A stretch of DNA of 45,633 nucleotides from Chloromonas sp. AAM2 (Eukaryota > Chlorophyta > Chlorophyceae > Chlamydomonadales > Chlamydomonadaceae), in assembly GCA_004335635.1 (NCBI GenBank), contig QAXH01006180.1:4662-50294 (forward strand), in the 5' to 3' direction. Below the pieces are notes generated by a model. That model was not told the DNA's origin. It was given only the letters and a program-made list of their open reading frames with translations, and made no database searches. Shown here piece by piece: positions 33,599 through 42,865 of the stretch. A program made the translations under genes and the position numbers. The number at the start of each line of letters is the position of its first letter. Position 1 is the first letter of the stretch.

Positions 33599-36500
33599 AC
33601 ACATGCACACACTGACCTCGGCCACGACCTGTGCCGCTGCCTGTCGCACGGCCCATGCGTCCGTGGCCACCGGCTGGGAGGCGCTGGCACACCCTGCAAC
33701 GGGTGCATGGAAACAACATGGTGTACAGTGTTGACGGCCGCATGCCTTGCCACCCGTTGAAGCCTTCTATCGTGCAAGCCAAACCCTATCTTGCAGACCC
33801 TCCTGCACACACCTATGGCACGCACCTATTCCCTTTGCCACCACGCAAGTGAGGAGCGCAGGCAGCAGCTGATGCACGTAGTCCCTCAGTCTGAGGTCCT
33901 CATTGCGCAGGAGCGCCTGGGCTAACCGCAGTAACAGCATTAGGGCGGGCGCGTGCGGGAGGCTGGAGGAGACCTCATCGGCTATGTACTTGATGAGGTA
34001 CGGGACCAGGGGATGGAGGCCTGCATGTGGGACATGTGCAGACAAACGTGAGGCACCTGTGCTGTGTGTTTGTAGCACGTCAGGCATGCCAAGGTATGCC
34101 ATGGGGGTTTAGGAATTGTGCGGCAAAGGAAGAGCGGCAGGACAGCCGGATGGCAATGAGACATGGCTGCATGTCTTCTGGCACCCTTTGGAATGATTAT
34201 ACAGTGCTACATACGAACAAACGCAGCCTGAGAAGACGTCCAACTAACTGGCGACCAAACCCTGTAACCTGGTTCAACTCATTGGACAAACAAAAACTTT
34301 CACTACTGCTCCACCATTGCGCATGTATGCAGTTTTGGAACGGCTGCTAGGATTGATGTGATTGCCACATGCCAGATACGTAGGTTATAATGCAACAGTC
34401 ATGATGCTGTAGAAACCTTGTGTATGAGATTGCTTGGCATACCTGGATCTGTTGACAAGGACCCTAGCACTGCTTCCAGCTTGACGTCCGGCGCTGCACT
34501 GGGAACGGCAGGTTGGGCGGCCATATCAGGTTGCCCCGCCGAGCCGTTGGCAGCCGCAGCGGGAGCAGCCGCAGCGGGAGCAGCCGCGGCAGCCACAACA
34601 GCGGCAGCCGCAGCCGCAGCGCGTGTATCGTCCAGCTGGCCCCAATGGTGGTGCTGCTGCTGCCCAGGTCCCCGCTGTGACTGTGATGGTGCTGCTGCTG
34701 CTGCCGGTGTTGGTGGCAGTGTGGGAGGGGCTGGTGCCTACAAAGACAGCATTACACTCACAATCCTTTGTTATTGAAAGCAACTTTCTGTGCTCTAAAA
34801 CCTGGCAAGATTCAGGTCAAGCATACCGTATAGACCATATCTCATAAATAATCAACTGTTGGCGGGTGCTGGGTGCAAAACCCCCATTTTTGGCCTTTTG
34901 CGTGAAGTTGGGGAGTTTCAATAATTAATTTTGACGCTGCGGGAAATAAAACGCCTTGTCTTGTCACGCTGCGGGAAGTACTACGCCTCGTCACATCACC
35001 AAAACAACGATTTTTGTATTGGAATGAGTAGCTGTGTAGCTCCTAGCAGTGTTATAGCATGCATGAATCAAGAATCATCACAGCCATTCACATAGCCTTT
35101 CAGCTTGTGAACAGTGGCTGTGGGAACGCTGCGCGGGATCATATTGATTTCTGGCTGTGTCTGCGGGATGCCTGCGTGAAAAATAACTAATGTTTTGGTA
35201 CGGGTGCGGGACCTGCGGGACCATTTTTATTAAATGTCATTTTGCCCCCTGCAGGATGAGATATGGTCTATACGGTATGTAGCCAAATGGCCAGATATGA
35301 TTAAAGTCAATGATATAGCTAGGCAGAAGACTATGTCTCTGTCCTGACTGCTTAGAGCAGCAGGCAGCCCTAGTGAAGTGTTGAGCAGATGAAAAGGCGG
35401 CCTTTGTCATCGCCACAGTCATTGTGCTTGGCTACTGAATTGCGTGCAGGAACTCTGTTACCCCACACTCTGTGTACAGAAGGACTTGTCGCTGTGTGCA
35501 AGCCGCAAGGTCAAAGCGTAACAAGTCCCCCCCACCCCCTCTTTCACCTTTGCCGTAGCCACTGCCGCGTGGATGACCGCCATGGCGCGTGTGAAGTAGG
35601 ACTGCAGCTCCAGGGAGAGCACGTGCTGCACGGGCAGCTGGACCTGCACACCCCTGCCGTCATCATGGGCGCCTGAGGCAGGGCCTGCACATGCACAGAC
35701 AAGGGAAGGAAACCTCTGCACGTTGGAAACCGCTCGACAACCGAGTTGGCACTCACATTAGCCCATGAGGCAGAACATGCAAGTGCACAGACAAAGTAAG
35801 ATAAACCTGTGCATGTGGGAAACCGCGCAACGCCAGCACCAATGCCAGGCAATGAATGCCAAGTGAGCGCACAATCCCGAGCTGAAACCAAAAGCCTGTG
35901 GAAGACATTGTATGTGTACAAGCGGCATGTATGTGTGCATGTTCTGGCCCCAGCAAGCCATCGCTGCATGTTGCCAATCCCTGTGAATGCATCAGCTTTC
36001 TAGCATATAGCAATCCAAGTGCACATGTGCGACGCCGCAGTCCTACGCCACAGGACAGTGGATGGCTAGAAGGACGGCCTGTGAATGTCAAATGCTGATT
36101 ATTAATGCCAATGGAAATGGTGACACATGCCTGCCTTGACCAACACACGTGCCTGTCTGAATCGCATTCACTCCCCACCTTGCGCTGCCCCCGCCTTGCT
36201 TCCGCCCGCCGCTTGCCCATTGGCTGCCGCTGCTGCTGTGGCTGCTGCTGCCACTGCCGCCGGCTGCCGAGCACGCTTGGCTGGTGGTTTCTCCATCGGT
36301 GTGTTCTCAGGTGTCAGCGGTTGCACCCCGTTGATGAATAGCCAGTGCGGCATGAGCCCGACCTCGACAGGAGCCCGGGGCAGGGGCCGCTCTATCAACT
36401 GCAAGACAACATACCAATGGCATGTCCGGACCTGTGAACGCCAACTAGTTACAGCTCATGTGCCCCCCATAAAATGAGTGTGTGTTGCTGCAGCTGGTCG

Positions 36501-37560
36501 TCAGAACTGCTGTCAGGCTGCCCGTGCGTAGATCATGCATGACTGTAATGCATGCAACCATGCGCACTCTGCATGCACAGTCTGTGCATGCGTGCATGCT
36601 TGCCGTGGCACTGCACAGTGCGCCTGCATGGTCCCATTCTCATTCCGTGACACGCACCTGTTCCACTGGCATTTCAGGATCCTCTAAACAGTAGACGTCC
36701 GAATGGCCCACAGCCTTCACGTACTTTGCGGGGTCCTTATTGCTAAATCCGTACAATGGCTGCGCACCCAGATGTGCAGCACGTAAGGTCACATGTTGCC
36801 ATTGCCATTACCATGTCATGCTGTGTGAGCCATGCGTGGGATGGACTTTGCGACCATTGAAGCAGAAGTGACTGCTGAGGCAGACTGTAGATCTCATGTG
36901 TGCTGGACGCATGGGCCATGCTGCTGTTGCTGGGTGTCTGGGATAGAGGTGTGTGGGGTGGCTGTCTTCCGTGATTGGCAGGCAAGTGCCAGCATGCAGG
37001 TAACACGGACATCTGAGCATTTGCTGTCCCAATGATGGTTGACTGCCAGCAGAGATACACAAACACATGCACGCATGGGGTGCTTGGCTGCAGCAAGAAG
37101 TGTTGTTGCTGCCCACACCCAACCCCAAGCCTTGGCTGGCTTCTAGCGAGCATGTACGTATGCCAAGAGTGAGAAGGGGCGCAGGAGCCCAAGCCACTGA
37201 TCAAAACATAGTCACGTGTTGACCATGCAGCCGGCGTAGTCAGCAAAAGCTGCCCACCTCCGTATTTCGCATGCGCAGCGCATTGTTAACATCCTCTGTC
37301 GTAAGCTTAAGCCGCCCAGCATGCCTTGAAAACTTTTGGGCGTCCTGCATTCCCCGTGTGTGCGGTCAGGTGGGCGAGGTGCAGGGCGGACGCACAGATC
37401 GCCGCCTGCTCGGCAGCTCTGCGCGCACCTGAATGAGCTCTCGCAGCTTGTACTCCACATCCGGTGCTAACGCCTTGGCTGCCTCGCTCGAAAGCTTGGT
37501 GATGTCAATGCTCTGTGCAATCAAGTCTACTAGGCCTGGGTTGACAAAGGCCCCAGACAT
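31580..37560 (-). CDS. TAF6: Transcription initiation factor TFIID subunit 6, 12 exons
   Basis: Exons 37429-37560, 37258-37344, 36658-36759, 36179-36398, 35548-35684, 34443-34737, 33826-34020, 33617-33693, 33106-33211, 32549-32665, 32090-32372 and 31580-31757 join with closed phases to about 642 aa. Residues about 8-75 are the histone fold (LVDLIAQSIDITKLSSEAAK, KLRELIQDAQKFSRHAGRLK, LTTEDVNNALRMRNTEPLYG). RAPVEVGLMPHWLFINGVQP and LPVQHVLSLELQSYFTRAM follow. The C-terminal HEAT domain includes SLSTDPGLHPLVPYLIKYIA, LRDYVHQLLPALLTCVVAK and WAVRQAAAQVVAEV. TAF6 pairs with TAF9 in TFIID and plant-type SAGA. Exon 6 inserts about 80 Ala/Pro/Gln-rich residues before the HEAT block. For the last exon, donor 32089 (gtgcgt) to acceptor 31758 gives AAARTSAAALAKVAEAFRPQ, preferred over read-through to a stop at 31984. 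Confidence 0.88.
31815..31866 (+). repeat. GT-rich microsatellite in the last TAF6 intron
   Basis: Mostly GTGTGT with GC and TT interruptions. It lies in the intron 31758-32089. Confidence 0.8.
32008..32058 (+). repeat. CCAA tetranucleotide microsatellite
   Basis: ACCAACCAACC units with few interruptions. On the coding (minus) strand this is GGTT. In a read-through model it would encode a Trp/Val/Gly-rich tail, but it falls in the last TAF6 intron in the preferred model. Confidence 0.8.
33436..33597. repeat. CA microsatellite with internal assembly gap
   Basis: Pure CA dinucleotides flank a run of N at 33493-33541. It lies in the TAF6 intron 33212-33616. The true array length is unknown. 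Confidence 0.95.
34822..35279. mobile_element. MITE-like element with 24-bp perfect terminal inverted repeats
   Basis: The left end 34822-34845 begins CATACCGTATAGACCATATC, and 35256-35279 is its exact reverse complement. The 458-bp element lies inside the TAF6 intron 34738-35547. It has no coding capacity. The interior is AT-rich with several GCTGCGGGA-type subrepeats. If the repeat ends are read as CCGTATAG, the flanking dinucleotide on both sides is TA, which fits a TA target-site duplication (Tc1/mariner-like), but it cannot be distinguished from an extended terminal repeat. Confidence 0.75.
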
Positions 37561-39286
37561 GGTGAACAGGGGTCAGTGCAAGCCCCAGACATGACTTCTC
37601 AAGCTACAAATGAACAATCTGACGGTGGCAGGTCCATTCAAAACCGCGAATGGGCAGGAAAGGGTGGACTCCTTACCCATTAACAGTTCACACTTTTTGA
37701 GTTCAAACAAATTGGTGGCAAGTGTGTTGTTTTCGTCATTGCTTATGTTATTGCAGGTAATGTTGCTGAAGTTGCATCACAGGCTATTGGCATACTGAGC
37801 ATGTGCTGTGCTAGACTTCACGAGCCGGTCAACGTAATCAAGTTGCATAAGAGTTGTCCACAGGGTGTGAGACTGGCCTATCAAACTTGTCATATCATGA
37901 CAGCCACTCATATTTTGTATCACACCATTATCAGATGAAGCGAAATGTGCGAGCTGGGCAGCCTGTCAGTGACGCATGAGGTGCAACTGTGCACCCACAG
38001 CGTTACTGACATTCCCAGGCATTGAACAAATGCTTGCTGCCGCAAAACATTGTGACCAGCATTCAGCACCGTTTGCCGTAGCAACAGTGACACCTCCTGT
38101 CCTCCACCTCAACTTTTGTTTTTCCAACTGCGTGAACCACTGATTACTACCGACAGCAAGCAAGTGTTAAAAATCATGATGAATAGCATGAGGTTCCTTC
38201 TCTCCATATGCTACGCAGGGCCTGATGTGTGCTAGGGCTAGGGACCATGCATTGACACAACATCTGACATCTCTTGCGGTGACATAAGTTGTTGAGACTA
38301 AGCGTACAGTGACAGCCTGACAGTCCCTGTTTCCGATCGGCCTAGTGTCCGATGCGGGTGCGCAAGTGCTGCCAACTTGGTTAGAAACGGTTGAAACGAC
38401 CCTCCATGCATGCTCTGCAAGGATGCCCGTTCCCAGGTCACCGTAAACCCTTGCTTCAGATGATGGCATAGAAAGTGATCAGTATCCTGAGCCAGTCGTG
38501 ATCGTTTGAAAACGAACCAGTGTATCAATGGTGTAATAGAATCTGGTCAGATAGGCGGGCCGTCACTGCACTTTGCTAGTTTGAAGTAGTGACTGCAATA
38601 GCACTCCGTGTCAGCATCATTACATGGCTTGCCAGTTGGCAGTGCCTTGGGAGGCACACACTTCAAAGGCACGAGCCCATGCATAAGTTTGCACGTCAGC
38701 AATGACGGAACATTAAGCGATGCCGGGAAGCAGTTAACTGCAAATGACTGCAGACAAGGGGACCTCCACACCCAGGTGCGCAACAGTGCCCGGCCTGTGC
38801 CAAAACCTCACATGTCACCTCACATGTCACCTCACATGTCACCTCACATGTCACCTCACATGTCACCTCATACTGCATGCGATTTGATGTGTCGCAGGTG
38901 GTCAGTTCGTCAACTTGTTCAACCTGGGTGAGACCGAGGCCCAGATGAACAAGCTCAAGCTCTGCCTGTGGTGACCAATCAAATGATTTGGCGTTATGCA
39001 TTGGATGTTTTCTTTTCTAGAACCCTCACATAAACGCGCACAGCTTGTACAAGGACCTGAACAACACTTCGGCTGCAGGACAAGTCTAAGACCGCTCAGT
39101 ACCTCTAGGCGAATGCTCATCTGGCAAAGCAAAATTCTCACATGCGAGACGCTCATCTCTCATGGCAATCTTCTCAGAAGCACACAGCTGTGGCAGGTCA
39201 CCACACGTCCACTCGCACACACAACCACTTCACTCACATCTGACACGTCCTACACACGTGGCTTCTGGCTATGCTCCACATGTTCC
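37561..39286. other. Spacer between TAF6 and uL2m
   Basis: No convincing gene. The TAF6 5' region should be just right of 37560. A Cys-rich minus-strand frame at 38547-38783 has no family match that I recognise. A 12-bp tandem repeat lies at 38806-38873. Confidence 0.4.
38806..38873. repeat. 12-bp tandem repeat CCTCACATGTCA, about 5.5 copies
   Basis: Five perfect units and a partial sixth. There are no spacers between units, so it is a minisatellite and not a CRISPR. Confidence 0.95.
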
Positions 39287-42200
39287 TCATGCACTTGCAC
39301 GTGCCTGAGCACCGCGTGCTGAACCGACCAGTACACCCCATTTCGGGGGCACAGGCCCCAACAAACGCTCAGGCGGGCCCGGATTAGCCCGAAGCGGCTG
39401 CGCCCCGCTCTTGGCCCTCCGCTCAATCTCCGCCCTTGCCCGCCATTTCTTGGCCTGCACGAACTTCTCAATGAGCACCCCTCCCTTGCGTGAGATGATA
39501 AGGGCGTTTGAGGGCTTGTTGCGCCGGCGAGTGCGCTGGCCCTTGCAGTAGACGCCCCAGGGGGTGCAGGAGGGGCGCCCGCCGTTGGTGCGGCCACCGT
39601 GAGGGTGGTCAACAGCATTCATGGCGACACCGCGCACCTGAAAGCACACATGGAGCCATGTGCAGGATTACCGGAGCATGGGTACCGTACTGCCACAGCC
39701 TATTTTGCGAGCTTGAGTAAAGAGTAAGGTGATGTGACAGGTGTTCAACAAACTGGTGTCGCTTGGGAGGCACAAATGTGGTGTACGATAAGCGTTCTGT
39801 TAACACCAGACGTGCACAGTGGCATGAGAGTATTCAATGGCGTGTGGCGTGTGACCAGATACATGAGGCAGCATGGTGTATGTGAAGCCATGAAGCCAGA
39901 TAACCATAGGGTCGATGAAGTGGCGCACCAGTGTGATGCCCAACCATGTGTGCGGCGCACCTTAGGCCTCCTGCCTCTCAACCGGTTAGCGCCCGCCTTG
40001 CCCAGAGTGGTTAGTTTGTTGAGGGGGTTGGACACGCTGCCGATGGTGGCGGCGCAGCGCAGGTCCAGGCGACGCACCTCACCTGGGATGAACGAGCATG
40101 GGGAGTGAAATGTGTGAGAGGGGAGAAACGGACGAGAGGTGGACCTGCAATATGTAGGTAGCCAACTGACAAGAAGCATGCGCACGAATTTGACAGGCCA
40201 ACCCAAGGGAACAATCCACATATCACACATCACACATCACACCGCACAGCAGGTACATGCAGATGCCATGTCGTTATCCTGCCACCGTGCATAAGCATGT
40301 GTGCCTCAGTACACCAAGGAATGGTATCCCCAAGGTAAGCTGTTGCCTCCTTTCTGCTCCAGTGTGTCCTCACCTGATGGCATGAGCAGCACTGCGTACT
40401 TGTCCTCACCTGATGGCATGAGCAGCACTGCGTACTTTTCCTCCTTGTTCCGGATGGATGCGCCCACCCCTGCAGCGCGCGCCACCTGGCCGCCCTTGCC
40501 GGGGTACTGCAACACAACACATGATAACATACACTGACACCATGGGCCTGTGAATGTGAAGAGATCATGTGCGTGTCCTTTTCAAGCTCTTGGATGACAA
40601 ATTGCAGCCCAGCACGTGTAAGCGGACTCGGCTGTGAACGGGTGTTTTGGCATGCCAGGCTGTCGCCGCCTTTCCTTTGAAGCTCTCACCCTCGGCTCGA
40701 CTTGCTGTGCAGTGTACTAATGTGGAACCACATGCTCAAGTGCACATTGCCTACGTATGAAGTCTTATGAGTAAAGGGTATGGAATGGGCTATGAGGAGC
40801 ACATGCCTAAGTGAACGCTCATTGCACGTACACATGGCTTGACGGCCGCACATGACGCACATGCACACACATGCACCATGCGACGTTCTGCATCATGCCA
40901 GTCCATGCCGCACCATTTCGATGTTGAATATCGGCGTTCCCAAGGGGATGTCCTTTAGCTGCAGTCTGTTGCCCGGCTGGATGGGCGCCTCGGCCCCTGT
41001 CTGGATCCTGTCCCCCTCGCGCAGGCCATGGGGGGCTAGATGGTACTTGTAATACGCCTCGCCATTGTCTGCAACCATGCAGGCCAAGGGAGCCCGATTC
41101 AGTACTCGCCCTGTGCTGAGTGCGCGCTACCAGACAGAACAGCATAGGCACACGAGGCATGTGAGCAGTGGTTAAAGCGGGCGAGAGGGCACTGGCATCG
41201 TTCACATGCTGTAGCCGGAACAAGAAACCGAAAATGAAACAGGATGCAACAACTAGCACCTGCTTAACTTGTCAACCGGTCCACACACAGCTGCCGCAAG
41301 CCTGGCACTTGGCCCAATACGCTGACAAATCCCAGCTGACACCCTGCACAAATCTCACCACTCCGTCGCACCTTGCACGTAGCGGACCAGTGCAATGAAG
41401 CCCGTCCTGTTGGGGTCATGCTCCACCCGCTCCACAACACCACCCTTGGACACCTGGGCGCCGTTCGCCGTGTCGCCTCCCTCCTGCTTGAAGTCCACTG
41501 TCCTGAGAATCTTCTTGATGCCGCCGCCACGGCCCCTCACGGTGATGTGTCCAAGGTTGTTGCGCCCGCCTGTGTTCTGCTTGCGGAATGACAGCTCAGG
41601 AACGGGCGGCCCTGTGTAGACCCCCAGCGCCTTGTAATCGATGGAGATCTTGTGCCGCAGGCCGGGAGTGCGGGGCGTCCAGAACACCAAACCTGCGTGT
41701 GGAAGGAACAGGTTCAACACACAGCACCCTGCGTGTGAAAGAATGGTTTTCAAAAAACACATGATGTGTTAGACAAGGGCGTGATCACCTGCTGTTGGGT
41801 GTGAATGCAAGGCACTGGAAGATTGACCAGGCCTGCCACACCTGTTGTTGTATCAAAAGACACACCCTGCACTTAAGTATCTGCGGTACGTGTCACTCTG
41901 TGTCAGTGATTTGGTGTGAAGTCAGGTGTAGCTGTGGGCCTCAGCGCAACCAGTGGCTGGCTTCCTACAACAATCCTATGAGCCCTTTGTAAGGCCTGTG
42001 TTTGATTCCAACATGTGCAAGTTCAGCATGAGTCTTAACAAAACGGTTTGGCAGTTCACCAAGGCGTATGTGGTCTGTCATGCCAGCTAGTGGTTGCCGA
42101 GTCCCAGAGTGCGTAAAAGCACCGCTACTCAATGGGGCAAGCAATGGTGTGAAGCGTTCCGTTCCTCACCTGGCATGTTGCCGGCCTTCTTGAATGCATA

Positions 42201-42655
42201 CGTGTACTTGTGGCGCATGTGTGACAACTGACCGGACCATGGCTGCGAACCTGCGGGTTGGTTTCAACAAATGATGTTAATGAATGTCTGTCCATTAAAG
42301 ATGATCACTACATGTGAACGGATTGAATTGTATATCATACCTGTTGCTTGCAGCCCAGAGCATGACGCTAATGGTGCCAGGTTGGCACACTCTGGTGCCT
42401 GCAATCAATGCATGGCAGTTCATCGCGGCCGTGCTTTACACTGTGACCGTGTTGCATGACCACAAAGTGCGCGTTGGCCGTCATCATCTGAGCACTTGAC
42501 TGCATGCGCATGGAGTGATGAGGTTCAGGCCCGGTCACCTGAGCCATAATCCAATAGGTCATAAAATCCGGACTTACCAGCACTGATGCTGAGCCCACAC
42601 CTCCTGTTGAGCTTGTAGCAGCTCTAACAAGCGTCTGTGCGAGCCGGCGAAACAT
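39287..42655 (-). CDS. Mitochondrial-type ribosomal protein uL2 (L2)
   Basis: Exons 42578-42655, 42170-42242, 41372-41692, 40914-41068, 40410-40506, 39961-40082 and 39287-39637 join in phase to about 398 aa. [17 protein letters not shown] looks like a mitochondrial presequence. Conserved L2 blocks include [112 protein letters not shown] and [20 protein letters not shown]. The [10 protein letters not shown] motif is the segment near the peptidyl transferase centre. The C-terminus extends about 60 residues past the usual Lys/Arg-rich end. Plastid uL2 is usually plastid-encoded in green algae, so mitochondrial is the better guess. Exon 5 has two in-frame donors (see findings). Divergent from the helicase gene. 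Confidence 0.9.
40366..40437 (-). repeat. Exact 36-bp tandem duplication spanning a uL2m splice donor
   Basis: On the plus strand 40366-40401 and 40402-40437 are identical. On the coding strand each copy starts AAGTACGCAGTGCTGC and ends with the donor CAG|GTGAGGAC. The unit is a multiple of three. Confidence 0.95.
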
Positions 42656-42865
42656 CTGGCCCAACCAGGCAGCTGAACTCACGATTTCTAAACCATGAGC
42701 ATTTCAATCCAAATAACTGCACACAATACTGCATCTTGATGGTTGGGACAAACTGCAACCCTCGGCCGTAACGGGTTTGCTGCAAAAAGGTTTAGACAGC
42801 AGCAAGCTTGCTGCCAATTGCCACGCAATTGCGCTAAATGCGCTAAGCTGGGCATAAAAACCATC
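42656..42865. promoter_or_regulatory. Bidirectional 5' region of uL2m and the helicase
   Basis: About 210 bp separate the inferred divergent start codons; it would be about 87 bp if the helicase starts at the upstream in-frame ATG at 42743. No core promoter element is obvious. Confidence 0.45.

Noticed and set aside
33363..33852. Long ORFs on both strands across the CA repeat and N run
   Set aside because: They are translations of a dinucleotide repeat through an assembly gap. The real coding part here is only TAF6 exon 33617-33693.
38547..38783. Cys-rich minus-strand frame as an exon of a pherophorin-like protein
   Set aside because: The cysteine spacing does not match that family convincingly and no partner exons were found.
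38806..38873. Regular 12-bp repeats that could be mistaken for a CRISPR array
   Set aside because: Units are contiguous with no unique spacers and the genome is eukaryotic; it is a minisatellite.
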